Shown here piece after piece: positions 28,192 to 37,463 of a stretch of DNA of 64,000 bases. The DNA is from Pseudomonas sp. Root71 (lineage in GTDB: Bacteria > Pseudomonadota > Gammaproteobacteria > Pseudomonadales > Pseudomonadaceae). The notes below the pieces were generated by a model that saw only the letters and a program-made list of their open reading frames with translations, was not told where the DNA came from and ran no database searches. How positions within the stretch are numbered: the stretch's first letter is position 1; each line of letters opens with the position of its first letter. The DNA lies in the NCBI RefSeq assembly GCF_001429045.1, contig NZ_LMHY01000001.1, forward strand, positions 255,892 to 319,891, written 5' to 3'. The position numbers were made by a program, and so were the translations under genes.

Positions 28192-31035
28192 TCAGGCCTG
28201 ATCAAGCGCCTCGTTCAACGCGTGCTCCAGGTCTGCCTTGTAGCGCAGGTACAGATGGGTGGAACTCTGCCCTTCGCCCAGCAGGCCTGACAGGTCGAGA
28301 TCGGTGATGTAGCAGCGGTAGCGTTCGGTTTCCCGGCGCTGCCCGACGATTTCCCGGGCGACCACGCGGAACAACTGGTCGCCATGTTCCAGCTCGGAAA
28401 ACTCCCGTTGATTGCAATACAACGTCACCTGCACCTGACCCGGTGCGGCTTTGCCGACGATCGCCTGCACGTCGTAGAACGGCTTGTTCACCGGCGTCTG
28501 CGGTGCCGGCCGGGCTTCGATGCGGCGCGCCCGGCCAGGGCCTGACGGCAGCAGCTGGCAATACAGGGTGTCGAGGTTCAAGGGGTGGGCCGCGTCCATC
28601 GGCAACAGGGCATCGCGACGGTACTGGATCGATTGCAGGAAACGCTGCAGCGGCACCAGCAGGCTTTGCTCATCGTGCCAGGGCAGGCGTTGCTGCCACA
28701 GGGCGTTGAACTCATCGAGCACGTACAGATCAGCCTGATCTTCATTGACCCGGTAGAACACTTGAATGCAGTCCGGCTGGCCCGTTGGCAGGAACAGCGC
28801 GAGGTCGTGGTCTTCCAGCGCCTTCGGATCGAGGTGCAACGGACTGTAGCTCGTCATTTCCTTGCCCAGGTAATCGATCAGTGCCGGCAGAGTGGCCAGT
28901 GCTATGTGCTGGACCTGGCCCGGCACCAACTCCAGCACGTGGTAGTGCTGCTGGACCTGGATCAGGTAGCGATGATTGAGCCGGCTCAGCAGCAGGTTCT
29001 GCGCGGTATCGAGGATTTCCTCGACCCGTTGGGCAATGAACTGCGCGCGGTTATGGCAGAAGCAGCGCACCCTCAGCTTCGGCTGTTGTGATCCGGTTGG
29101 CAGGTTGTTGAGGTAGTCGCGGATGCAGTCGAGCAGGGCGTGGGGACCGTCGTAGCGGCCGACCAGGACTTCGTTCCAGCTATTGAGCGTGACCTGGTCC
29201 AGGGTCAGCACCAGATTTTCCCGGACACCGGCGTAGCTCAGGGAGTCGGTGCGTTCGGTGGTCATGAGGATGTTCAGGTCGCGATGGTGCTTGAGCGGAT
29301 CGATGCCGACATTCACCAGGATCAGCACTTCACTCGGTACGCTTGCGCGCAACAGAGGTTCCTCGGCGACGGTGGGCAAGGGCAGGGCGATGGTCTGTTG
29401 CAGGCTGCCAAGCAGATTGAACAGTTCGAATTCACTCAAGTTGCTGGTGCCGGGGTGCAAGGCCAGGCGGGTGCTGCTGTCGATCACGCCATTGCGGTGG
29501 CACCAGGTCAGCAGTTCGAGCAGGTGACGGCTGCGTTTGATCGGCGCGAAATGTTCCCACTCCAGTGCCGTCAGGCTGCCGTTGTACAAGCCCCACTGGC
29601 TTTGCCCCGGTTCTTTCTTGTTCGGTGCGTGCACCAGCGTCAGGGTGTCTTCAGCCAGATCCGGGGCGATGCCAGGGTTGATGAATTCGACTTTGCCGGC
29701 CTTGCGCTCGAAAGCGGCATACAGGCGACGGCCGAGGACGCTCAGGTCGCGTTTGTTGATACGGCTGACCGTTTGTTCGTGACGGGCAAACTGGGTGAGG
29801 AAGCGGTAGCTGTAGTTCAGCTCGTTGACCAGTGCCCGCCGTTCGGAGCCGACCTGGCGGACTTTCCACTGGCTGCGGCTGTCGAGCAGGGTCAGTTGCC
29901 GCTGGTCCCAGTGCCATTCATGGGCCAGGCGCTCGAGCAAAGAGCGCTGCCAGCTCTGGGTGCGGCTGTTGCCGGTGAGTTTGCGATTGACCTTCAGGTA
30001 CAACGCGCGACGCACCAGTTCCAGGCGTTCCGGTTCGTTGCGGGCAATCAGGTATTCCTCGATGCGCCGGTACACCACGACGTATGGATCCAGCTCGTCG
30101 AGGTCGAGCCGGTTGGCGAACACCGCCTGCTTGAAGCGCAGGCTCAGGCAATGGACCCTGGGGTGTTCACTGGCATAAACCTCAGTCAGCAGCAGCTTGA
30201 GAACCGACTTGTAGGGCGACTCGATGCCCTTGAACAGCTGCCAGAGCCCGGCACCGATAAATTCGCCGGGAGGGATGTAGGCCAGGTTGCCGAGGTCGAG
30301 GGTTTCATCGGCACGGATGAAGCGTTTGGAGATCAAGGCATGGGTGTAGCGGTCGTAGCTCGACTCTTCGTAGACCGGCACCAGCCACCAGATCGGTGTG
30401 CGCCCGGCGAGCCAGATCGCGGTGCGGTAAAACTCGTCCAGCAACAGGTAGTGCTGGGTAGTGCCGCAATCCTCCGAGCTCAGTTGGGTATCACGCTCAC
30501 CGCGGACGAAACGGCTCGGATCGATCAAGAAAAAATGCGCTTCGGCGCCCTGGCTGGCGGCCCAGGCTTCCAGCAACTGGCATTTCTTGCGCAGCTCGAC
30601 GAGTTCGTTTTCGCTCAGGTCCGGCCCATGGCAGACCCACACATCCATGTCGCTCTGGTCAGCCTGCGCCAGGGTGCCGAGGCTGCCCATCAGGAACAGA
30701 CCATGAATTGGTCTTGGCGGGTTGCTGCCGTGGCGCGGCTTATAGGAAAACGAGCGGGTCAGGCGCTGGGCTTCAGCGAGGACATTGGCATCCGGTTCGA
30801 AATTCGACAGCCCGGCCGGCGTACCGCCCGAAACATAGCCGGGCAACAGCGGATGGTTAACGTGGAAAAACAGCGGCAGCAAGGTCAGAACCCCTTGCTG
30901 GCGGGTCGACAACCCTTCCATGGCGCGAGCCATGCGTCCTTCGTTGAGTTTCAGAAAGCGTGCGCGCAGCTGGCTGAGAACCTTGCGATCGATTCCCTCG
31001 TCCAGATCAGGGCGGATTTCGTGGGTGCGCGTCAT
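28192..31035 (-). CDS. cyaA: Class I adenylate cyclase
   Basis: A 947-residue class I (enterobacterial-type) adenylate cyclase. The N-terminal catalytic domain (about 1-540) contains the nucleotidyltransferase motif GSLGTLAQADQSDMDVWVC with its GS and DxD residues. The C-terminal half is the regulatory region. In Pseudomonas CyaA makes the cytoplasmic cAMP used by Vfr. Its 3' end is 7 bases from the end of rnk on the other strand. No signal peptide, cytoplasmic. Confidence 0.96.
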   Translation of the reverse strand: MTRTHEIRPDLDEGIDRKVLSQLRARFLKLNEGRMARAMEGLSTRQQGVLTLLPLFFHVNHPLLPGYVSGGTPAGLSNFEPDANVLAEAQRLTRSFSYKPRHGSNPPRPIHGLFLMGSLGTLAQADQSDMDVWVCHGPDLSENELVELRKKCQLLEAWAASQGAEAHFFLIDPSRFVRGERDTQLSSEDCGTTQHYLLLDEFYRTAIWLAGRTPIWWLVPVYEESSYDRYTHALISKRFIRADETLDLGNLAYIPPGEFIGAGLWQLFKGIESPYKSVLKLLLTEVYASEHPRVHCLSLRFKQAVFANRLDLDELDPYVVVYRRIEEYLIARNEPERLELVRRALYLKVNRKLTGNSRTQSWQRSLLERLAHEWHWDQRQLTLLDSRSQWKVRQVGSERRALVNELNYSYRFLTQFARHEQTVSRINKRDLSVLGRRLYAAFERKAGKVEFINPGIAPDLAEDTLTLVHAPNKKEPGQSQWGLYNGSLTALEWEHFAPIKRSRHLLELLTWCHRNGVIDSSTRLALHPGTSNLSEFELFNLLGSLQQTIALPLPTVAEEPLLRASVPSEVLILVNVGIDPLKHHRDLNILMTTERTDSLSYAGVRENLVLTLDQVTLNSWNEVLVGRYDGPHALLDCIRDYLNNLPTGSQQPKLRVRCFCHNRAQFIAQRVEEILDTAQNLLLSRLNHRYLIQVQQHYHVLELVPGQVQHIALATLPALIDYLGKEMTSYSPLHLDPKALEDHDLALFLPTGQPDCIQVFYRVNEDQADLYVLDEFNALWQQRLPWHDEQSLLVPLQRFLQSIQYRRDALLPMDAAHPLNLDTLYCQLLPSGPGRARRIEARPAPQTPVNKPFYDVQAIVGKAAPGQVQVTLYCNQREFSELEHGDQLFRVVAREIVGQRRETERYRCYITDLDLSGLLGEGQSSTHLYLRYKADLEHALNEALDQA

Positions 31036-31229
31036 GTCAGCTCAAACCGGCTCGCAGGGCTCGGACGTGGGGCTCTTCGGATGTGGGGCAGTTTAGCGCC
31101 TTGGGGCGAGGACTTTTAAGCTGATTTTGTTTTTCTGGCGTCAGATTTCTAACGATTGGGGGCAGGCATCAGGGGAATGTGCCCGCGGAAATCCCTGGGT
31201 CGGGGTCTCCGTGGGCGATGCGGCAGAAT

Positions 31230-31475
31230 TCAGGCTGTTACTTCGGCGTTAAGAATGGTCAGCACGGATTGCACATTTTGCGCGGCGTCACGACCCAGGC
31301 TGGTCAGGTAACCGCCGTCAGGTTGGTCGGTCAGTTCTTTTTCAAAGAGGCGTTTGGCGGCGGCAATGTGTTTCGGGGCAGCGGTCTGATGAATTTTCAG
31401 ACCTTCCTGGGAACTGTCCAGGTTGAAGAGTGCGAGGACTTCCAGTTCGGCAACCAACTCAGGGGTAAGCGACAT
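31230..31475 (-). CDS. TIGR02647 family small protein
   Basis: An 81-residue soluble protein that fits the gammaproteobacterial TIGR02647 family, opening with LTPELVAELEVLALFNL and ending LGRDAAQNVQSVLTILNAEV. Function unknown. It is mostly helical by inspection. Divergent transcription is not seen; it is on the same strand as the 94-aa gene upstream, from which a 332-base gap separates it. Confidence 0.82.
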   Translation of the reverse strand: MSLTPELVAELEVLALFNLDSSQEGLKIHQTAAPKHIAAAKRLFEKELTDQPDGGYLTSLGRDAAQNVQSVLTILNAEVTA

Positions 31476-31680
31476 AAGGACTCCAGACTTTCTAGGAATT
31501 GGACGACAGCGCCCCTAAGGTGATCCCACTTGCGCGGCATGTCCAGTGCTCGCGACAGGGTTTTTTGCCTCGGGTAGCCTTCCCCCGGCGGATGGTGGGG
31601 CAGCGGGGTGTTTCCAGTGTAGTCAGGTGTCGGGAGACGGCAGGCAGGATTGGCAACAAAATGTGTGTAGCTTGCTTTCC

Positions 31681-31790
31681 TGTGGCGAGGGAGCTTGTCG
31701 GATCGCCGCACCGTCCCGCTCGGCTGCGAAGCAGTCGCAAAGCTTTTGGGGCCGCTTCGCGACCCAGCGGGAGCAAGCTCCCTCGCCACA
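31681..31790. repeat. 110-bp inverted repeat (GTGGCGAGGGAGC type)
   Basis: TGTGGCGAGGGAGCTTG and CAAGCTCCCTCGCCACA form the outer arms; inner GCTCGGCTGCGAAGC and GCTTCGCGA-like arms also pair partly. It fills the middle of the 332-base gap 31476-31807, where I see no gene. This unit is distinct in sequence from the GTGGGAGCGAGC REPs; a single arm recurs at 39903-39934. Confidence 0.85.
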
Positions 31791-31807
31791 AGAATCTATT
31801 TCGATGC

Positions 31808-32092
31808 TTACTGCTTTTCCGGCGGCAACTCGGGCAAGGCGCGCAGGGCAGCTTCGTACCATTCGGTGTTGAACGCGCGGTCTTCTTCGAGGATCGAGTC
31901 GATTTCTACCGCCAAAACGTGAGCCATCAGGTTGAGAATTTCTTCGCGTTCGTAACCCACCAGTGTCAGCTTGTTGAACGTCGCCTTGGCAGCCGGCGGG
32001 TTGTCGCTTTCGATCTGGTTTTCGATGGCCTGGATCAGGGTGCTTTCGGCGAACTCTTCTTCGTCGTTGTCGATATCGGTTGGCTCGCTCAT
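31808..32092 (-). CDS. Conserved acidic hypothetical protein (94 aa)
   Basis: A 94-residue acidic protein I do not recognise beyond its likely conservation in Pseudomonas. The first 15 residues are Asp/Glu-rich (TDIDNDEEEFAE). The rest is predicted helical, with a TPR-like look in AAKATFNKLTLVGYEREEIL and EEDRAFNTEWYEAALRALP. No cysteine, signal or membrane segment. AGGAGCC precedes the ATG. Confidence 0.75.
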   Translation of the reverse strand: MSEPTDIDNDEEEFAESTLIQAIENQIESDNPPAAKATFNKLTLVGYEREEILNLMAHVLAVEIDSILEEDRAFNTEWYEAALRALPELPPEKQ

Positions 32093-32216
32093 GGCAGGCT
32101 CCTAAGGGAAAGGCGGCCAGTTTACCCGCATTCAGCGGCGTGATGCTGCTGGCAAGAATCCCGGCAGCGTTCTATAAACAGGCACTGCCCACCCCGCACG
32201 GCCTGGAGGCTATGTG

Positions 32217-32876
32217 ATGTTTAAACTTTATGGATTTTGTGTCAGCAACTACTACAACATGGTCAAACTGGCGTTGCTGGAAAAAGGCCTGCCATTCGAG
32301 GAGGTCATGTTCGTCCCGACCCAGACCCCGGAGTCATTGGCGATCAGCCCGCGGGGCAAGGTCCCGGTGCTGGGTGTCGAGCAGGGCTACATCAACGAAA
32401 CCAGCGTGATTCTCGAGTACATCGAACAAGCCCAAAAGGGCAAGCCACTGCTGCCGAATGAGCCGTTCGAGCGCGCGCAGGTGCTGGCGTTAGCCAAGGA
32501 AATCGAGCTGTACATCGAACTGCCGGCGCGTGCCTGCTTCCCGGAAGCATTTTTTGGCATGACGGTGTCGGAGGCGATCAAGGAAAAGAGCAAGGCTGAG
32601 TTGCTACTGGGGTTTGCCTCCCTGGCCAGGCACGGCAAATTCGCCCCTTATGTGGCTGGAGAAAGCTTGAGCATTGCCGATCTGTACTTCCAGTACAGCG
32701 TGTCATTGGCCAGTGCGGTCGGGCAGAAGGTGTTCGGGATTGATCTGCTGGCAGAAATGCCGGCGGCCAGGGCGTTGCTGGAACGTCTGGGACAGAACCC
32801 CAACGTTCAGCGAATTGCGGCGGACCGGGAGGCGGCGATGCCGGCGTTCATGGCGATGATCGCTGCCAAGAAGTAG
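32217..32876 (+). CDS. Glutathione S-transferase family protein
   Basis: A 219-residue GST with an N-terminal thioredoxin fold (about 1-78: SNYYNMVKLALLEKGLPFEEV, the cis-proline region GKVPVL, and NETSVILEYIE binding the glutathione gamma-glutamyl group) and a C-terminal helical domain (about 88-215). The ATG at 32217 lies six bases after GGAGG. Substrate unknown; possibly detoxification. Monocistronic, followed by REP sequence and convergent argH. Confidence 0.9.
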   Translation: MFKLYGFCVSNYYNMVKLALLEKGLPFEEVMFVPTQTPESLAISPRGKVPVLGVEQGYINETSVILEYIEQAQKGKPLLPNEPFERAQVLALAKEIELYIELPARACFPEAFFGMTVSEAIKEKSKAELLLGFASLARHGKFAPYVAGESLSIADLYFQYSVSLASAVGQKVFGIDLLAEMPAARALLERLGQNPNVQRIAADREAAMPAFMAMIAAKK

Positions 32877-32925
32877 TTCTGTGGGGTTTTGAAGTCCGGC
32901 ATCGTCGGAACGCCGCCCGGAGCCG

Positions 32926-32989
32926 GCTCGCTCCCACAGGATTGGATGTGCGAACACTATCCAGTGTGGGAGCGAGCCTGCTCGCGAAG
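32926..32989. repeat. Paired REP element, short spacer
   Basis: GGCTCGCTCCCACAG (32926-32940) and GTGTGGGAGCGAGCCTGCTCGCGAA (32965-32989) are inverted around a 24-base centre between the convergent GST and argH genes. Confidence 0.85.
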
Positions 32990-33000
32990 TTTTTGGCGAT

Positions 33001-34395
33001 TTAGCGGCTGGCGAGCAGCGCCTGACCACGAGCCACGGCAGCCTTCACCTGCGCCGGCGCGGTGCCGCCGATGTGGTTACGGGCATTGACCGAGCCTTCC
33101 AGGGTCAACACGGCGAACACGTCCTGATCGATCTGGTCGCTGAACTTGCGCAGTTCTTCCAGGCTCATTTCCGCCAGGTCCTTGCCGCTGTCCACGCCGT
33201 ACTTCACGGCATGGCCAACGATTTCGTGGCAATCACGGAATGGCAGGCCGCGACGCACCAGGTAGTCGGCCAGGTCGGTGGCGGTGGAGAAACCGCGCAG
33301 GGCTGCTTCGCGCATCATCGCGTGCTTGGGCTTGATCGCCGGCACCATGTCGGCAAAGGCCCGCAGCGAGTCGCGCAGGGTGTCAGCGGCGTCGAACAGC
33401 GGTTCCTTGTCTTCCTGGTTGTCCTTGTTGTAGGCCAGGGGCTGGCCTTTCATCAGGGTCAGCAGGCCCATCAGTGCGCCGAACACGCGACCGGTCTTGC
33501 CACGCACGAGCTCCGGCACGTCCGGGTTTTTCTTTTGCGGCATGATCGAGCTGCCGGTGCAGAAACGGTCGGGCAGATCGATAAACTGGAACTGCGCGCT
33601 GGTCCACAGCACCAGCTCTTCGGAGAAGCGCGACAGGTGCATCATCGCGATACTGGCCGCCGAGCAGAATTCGATGGCGAAATCACGATCGGAGACGTTG
33701 TCCAGCGAATTGCCGCCAACCGCGTCGAAACCCAGGAGTTGGGCGGTGTATTCACGATCGATCGGATAGGTGGTGCCGGCCAGCGCCGCGCTGCCCAATG
33801 GCATGCGGTTGGTGCGTTTGCGGCAGTCGACCAGGCGTTCATAGTCGCGGCTGAGCATTTCGAACCAGGCCAGCATGTGGTGCCCGAACGTCACCGGCTG
33901 TGCGGTCTGCAGGTGGGTGAACCCCGGCATGATGCTGGCGGCTTCGCGCTCGGCCTGCTCCAGCAGGCCTTTTTGCAGGCGGGTGATTTCGGCCAGGATC
34001 AGGTCGATCTCGTCACGCAGCCACAGACGGATGTCGGTGGCGACCTGATCGTTGCGGCTGCGGCCGGTGTGCAACTTTTTACCGGTCACGCCGATGCGGT
34101 CGGTCAGGCGTGCCTCGATGTTCATGTGAACGTCTTCGAGGTCGATGCGCCAGTCGAACTGACCGGCCTCGATTTCACCCTGGATGGTGTTCAGGCCATC
34201 GATGATGCTGTCGCGCTCGGCATCGGTCAGCACGCCGACCTTGGCCAGCATGGTGGCGTGGGCGATCGAGCCCATGATGTCGTGGCGATACAGGCGCTGG
34301 TCGAAGGTGACGGAGGCGGTGAAGCGGGCGACGAAGGCGTCGACGGGTTCACTGAAGCGGCCGCCCCAGGACTGATTGGTCTTGTCAGTGCTCAT
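33001..34395 (-). CDS. argH: Argininosuccinate lyase
   Basis: A 464-residue fumarase-superfamily enzyme splitting argininosuccinate to arginine and fumarate. Signature [12 protein letters not shown] holds the catalytic serine, [12 protein letters not shown] and the HTQP-like [13 protein letters not shown] segments are intact. The start is ATG 34395 ([14 protein letters not shown]), giving the usual length; the frame remains open to 34566 but that extension is unconserved in type. Confidence 0.96.
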   Translation of the reverse strand: MSTDKTNQSWGGRFSEPVDAFVARFTASVTFDQRLYRHDIMGSIAHATMLAKVGVLTDAERDSIIDGLNTIQGEIEAGQFDWRIDLEDVHMNIEARLTDRIGVTGKKLHTGRSRNDQVATDIRLWLRDEIDLILAEITRLQKGLLEQAEREAASIMPGFTHLQTAQPVTFGHHMLAWFEMLSRDYERLVDCRKRTNRMPLGSAALAGTTYPIDREYTAQLLGFDAVGGNSLDNVSDRDFAIEFCSAASIAMMHLSRFSEELVLWTSAQFQFIDLPDRFCTGSSIMPQKKNPDVPELVRGKTGRVFGALMGLLTLMKGQPLAYNKDNQEDKEPLFDAADTLRDSLRAFADMVPAIKPKHAMMREAALRGFSTATDLADYLVRRGLPFRDCHEIVGHAVKYGVDSGKDLAEMSLEELRKFSDQIDQDVFAVLTLEGSVNARNHIGGTAPAQVKAAVARGQALLASR

Positions 34396-34856
34396 GAATT
34401 CGCTCGTATCGGCTTGAAGTAAGAAGGCGTGGAACGCTGGCGCGGATAATAACAGGGTTGCCAATCCTGTCGCTGACACTGGTCGATACGTTTTTTTGGG
34501 GGGCGAGAGCCCGGGCCCGGGCAATATCCGCGCATTTTTGCAGAACGATATTTTCCAATTGAGCAATATCGTCCCGGCAACCGTCTACAGTTGGACAGTA
34601 GGATCAGCGCACTTCTCGGTGCAGCCGCTGGCTATAAGAAGAGTGGGGTGTTCATATTGCGTATCAGCAAACCCTGTGGCGATGCATCGCCAACGCGGGC
34701 CTGGGCCGCCAATCGCCCGGCAGATGAAAATTTAGCCGCCGGACCAACGGCACTTTTTGGCGCTCGCGCTAGTCTTAGCGTGGATCGCGGTGACGGATGT
34801 CACTTCACCTGTCTACGCTATCCTTGTGCGAGACTCACGCAGGAATCCAGCGCAAT
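34396..34856. other. argH-algR intergenic region, no algZ
   Basis: A 461-base divergent intergenic region. It holds a GC palindrome CCCGGGCCCGGG (34510-34521) after T7G6, and, read toward argH, a CTGTTATTATCCGC string (34442-34455) that is repeated exactly in front of hemC (35702-35715) and may be a promoter -10 region. A frame at 34591-34860 (89 codons) has no family resemblance and overlaps the algR start. In P. aeruginosa the sensor gene algZ/fimS (about 1.1 kb) occupies this place; there is no room for it here. Confidence 0.7.
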
Positions 34857-35603
34857 ATGAATGTCCTGATCGTTGATGACGAACCCTTGGCCCGAGAGCG
34901 CCTGAGCCGCATGGTTGGCGAACTCGAGGGATACAGTGTCCTGGAGCCTAGTGCCACGAATGGCGAAGAGGCGTTGGCACTGATCGACAGCCACAAGCCG
35001 GATATCGTGCTGCTCGATATCCGCATGCCCGGCCTGGATGGCCTGCAAGTGGCTGCTCGGTTATGCGAACGCGAAACTCCGCCCGCCGTGGTGTTCTGCG
35101 CCGGGCCCGATGAATTTGCCGTGGAAGCCTTACAGGCCAGCGCCGTAGGCTATCTGGTGAAACCTGTGAGAACTGAACAATTACATGACGCATTAAAGAG
35201 AGCCGAGCGCCCCAATCGTGCCCAGCTCGCCGCCCTGACCCGCCCTGCCGCCGAAAGCGGCAACGGCCCGCGCAGCCATATCAGCGCCCGAACCCGTAAG
35301 GGGATCGAGCTGATTCCGCTGGATCAGGTGGTGTATTTCATTGCCGACCACAAATACGTGACCTTGCGCCACGAAAGCGGCGAAGTGCTGCTCGATGAGC
35401 CGCTCAAGGCCCTCGAAGATGAATTCGGTGACCGTTTCGTGCGTATCCATCGCAATGCACTGGTCGCCCGTGAGCGTATCGAGCGATTGCAACGCACACC
35501 CTTGGGACATTTTCAGCTATTCCTGAAAGGCCTCAACGGTGATGCGCTGATCGTCAGCCGTCGTCATGTGGCTGGGGTACGCAAAATGATGCAACAGCTT
35601 TAA
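34857..35603 (+). CDS. algR: LytTR response regulator AlgR
   Basis: A 248-residue response regulator. The receiver domain (about 1-118) has acidic residues in VDDEPLAR, the phospho-acceptor in IVLLDIRMPGLDG (about Asp54) and the conserved lysine in YLVKPV. The LytTR DNA-binding domain follows (about 145-245: RKGIELIPLDQVVYFIAD to ERIERLQRTPLGHF). In P. aeruginosa it controls alginate, twitching and rhamnolipids. Start ATG 34857. No adjacent AlgZ kinase gene is present, so the partner must lie elsewhere, be missing, or not be needed. hemC follows in the same direction after 138 bases. Confidence 0.95.
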   Translation: MNVLIVDDEPLARERLSRMVGELEGYSVLEPSATNGEEALALIDSHKPDIVLLDIRMPGLDGLQVAARLCERETPPAVVFCAGPDEFAVEALQASAVGYLVKPVRTEQLHDALKRAERPNRAQLAALTRPAAESGNGPRSHISARTRKGIELIPLDQVVYFIADHKYVTLRHESGEVLLDEPLKALEDEFGDRFVRIHRNALVARERIERLQRTPLGHFQLFLKGLNGDALIVSRRHVAGVRKMMQQL

Positions 35604-35741
35604 ACAGCTGTTCGCAGGCCAATTTTACACCCGATTGCCGGACATCCGGGGCCAGGGAGGCCGAGTAGTATCTGATACAAGTCAAAGTGGATTTGGCTGA
35701 GCTGTTATTATCCGCCGTATCTATTCAGTACGGATTGATCC

Positions 35742-36683
35742 ATGTCCTCTCGCCAGATCCGCATCGCCACCCGCAAAAGCGCTCTCGCCCTTTGGCAGGC
35801 CGAATACGTCAAAGCCCGTCTTGAAGCGGCTCATCCGGGCCTGCTGGTGACCCTCGTCCCCATGGTCAGCCGTGGTGACAAGCTGCTTGACTCACCGCTG
35901 TCGAAAATCGGCGGCAAAGGCCTGTTCGTCAAGGAGCTCGAAACCGCGCTGCTGGAAAATGAAGCCGACATCGCCGTGCACTCGATGAAGGACGTGCCGA
36001 TGGACTTCCCCGAAGGCCTCGGCCTGTTCTGCATCTGCGAGCGGGAAGACCCGCGCGATGCCTTCGTTTCCAACACCTACACCCGCCTGGATGAGTTGCC
36101 CCGGGGCAGCATCGTCGGCACCTCCAGCTTGCGTCGCCAGGCTCAATTGCTGACCCGCCGCCCGGACTTGGAAATCCGTTTCCTGCGCGGCAACGTCAAC
36201 ACTCGCCTGGCCAAGCTCGATGCCGGCGAATACGACGCCATCATCCTCGCCGCCGCCGGCCTGATCCGCCTGGGATTCGAAGATCGCATCAGCTCGGCCA
36301 TCAGCGTCGACGACAGCCTTCCGGCCGGTGGCCAGGGCGCGGTGGGTATCGAATGCCGCAGCGGCGACAGTGAAATCCATGCGTTGCTGACACCCCTGCA
36401 TCACCAGGATACCGCCACTCGCGTGACCGCTGAACGAGCCCTCAACAAGCACCTCAATGGTGGCTGCCAGGTGCCGATCGCCTGCTACGCCGTGCTGGAG
36501 GGCGAGCAAGTCTGGTTGCGCGGGCTGGTGGGCGATCCGGCCGGTGGCCTGCTGCTCAGCGCACAGGCCCGGGCTCCTCGCGACGATGCCGAGGCGCTGG
36601 GTGTGCGAGTCGCCGAAGACCTGCTCAGCCAGGGTGCCGGCGCCATCCTCAAGGCGGTCTATGGCGAGGCTGGTCACGAGTGA
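35742..36683 (+). CDS. hemC: Hydroxymethylbilane synthase
   Basis: A 313-residue porphobilinogen deaminase that builds the linear tetrapyrrole from four porphobilinogens. The cofactor-attaching cysteine is in [14 protein letters not shown], and the N-terminal [19 protein letters not shown] opening and [11 protein letters not shown] are family hallmarks. First gene of hemC-hemD-hemX-hemY; overlaps hemD by four bases. Confidence 0.97.
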   Translation: MSSRQIRIATRKSALALWQAEYVKARLEAAHPGLLVTLVPMVSRGDKLLDSPLSKIGGKGLFVKELETALLENEADIAVHSMKDVPMDFPEGLGLFCICEREDPRDAFVSNTYTRLDELPRGSIVGTSSLRRQAQLLTRRPDLEIRFLRGNVNTRLAKLDAGEYDAIILAAAGLIRLGFEDRISSAISVDDSLPAGGQGAVGIECRSGDSEIHALLTPLHHQDTATRVTAERALNKHLNGGCQVPIACYAVLEGEQVWLRGLVGDPAGGLLLSAQARAPRDDAEALGVRVAEDLLSQGAGAILKAVYGEAGHE

Positions 36684-37447
36684 TCGGCTGGCGCTTGCTG
36701 CTGACGCGTCCCGCCGAAGAAGCGGCGGCGCTGAGCAGCCTTTTGGCCGAGCAGGGGATATTCAGTAACAGCCTGCCGCTTTTGGACATCATGCCCATTG
36801 CGACCACTGACACAATGCGCCAGGTGATTCAGGCGCTGGATCAGTTCTGCGCCGTCATCGTGGTCAGCAAGCCGGCAGCCCGGATCGGCGTCGAACTGCT
36901 CGAGCGGTATTGGCCAACACCGCCCGGTGTGAAGTGGATCAGCGTCGGCGCGGCGACTGCGCGGATCCTCGAGGATCACGGGCTGGACGTGAGCTTCCCG
37001 GCAGAAGGCGATGACAGTGAAGCCTTGCTCGAACTTTCCCGTCTGCGCGAGGCTATCGCACAACCCGATGCGCGAGTGCTGATCCTGCGCGGGGAGGGCG
37101 GGCGCGAGTTGCTGGCTGAGCGTTTGCGTGAGCTTGGTGCTAGTGTCGAGTATCTGGAGTTGTACCGCCGGGGGTTGCCGATTTATCCGCCGACACTGCT
37201 GCCGCAACGGATCCAGGCGGAACGCCTGAACGGGTTGGTGGTCAGCAGTGGACAAGGTTTTGAGCACCTGCACCAATTGGCCGGCGATGCCTGGCCGCAG
37301 TTGGCGCGGTTGCCGTTGTTTGTACCGAGCCCCAGGGTTGCCGAGATGGCGCGTGCCGCCGGGGCCAAAACAGTTGTGGATTGTCGCGGCGCCAGTGCCG
37401 CGGCCTTGCTGACGGCGTTGCGGGAGCATCCCGTACCCGTTTTCTGA
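36680..37447 (+). CDS. hemD: Uroporphyrinogen-III synthase
   Basis: A 255-residue two-domain enzyme that closes and inverts ring D of hydroxymethylbilane. The family is divergent, but [20 protein letters not shown] at the start, [15 protein letters not shown] and [14 protein letters not shown] fit, and the position between hemC and hemX is decisive. GTG start 36680 overlaps the hemC stop (GTGA). Confidence 0.94.
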   Translation: MIGWRLLLTRPAEEAAALSSLLAEQGIFSNSLPLLDIMPIATTDTMRQVIQALDQFCAVIVVSKPAARIGVELLERYWPTPPGVKWISVGAATARILEDHGLDVSFPAEGDDSEALLELSRLREAIAQPDARVLILRGEGGRELLAERLRELGASVEYLELYRRGLPIYPPTLLPQRIQAERLNGLVVSSGQGFEHLHQLAGDAWPQLARLPLFVPSPRVAEMARAAGAKTVVDCRGASAAALLTALREHPVPVF

Positions 37448-37463
37448 TGCAAAGGATGGATAC

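Noticed and set aside
29140..31119. A 659-codon frame antisense to cyaA
   Set aside because: Shadow of a class I adenylate cyclase; low-complexity product and no start signals.
34591..34860. An 89-codon frame as a remnant of algZ
   Set aside because: Product has no histidine-kinase segment (no H-box or HATPase motif) and overlaps the algR start.
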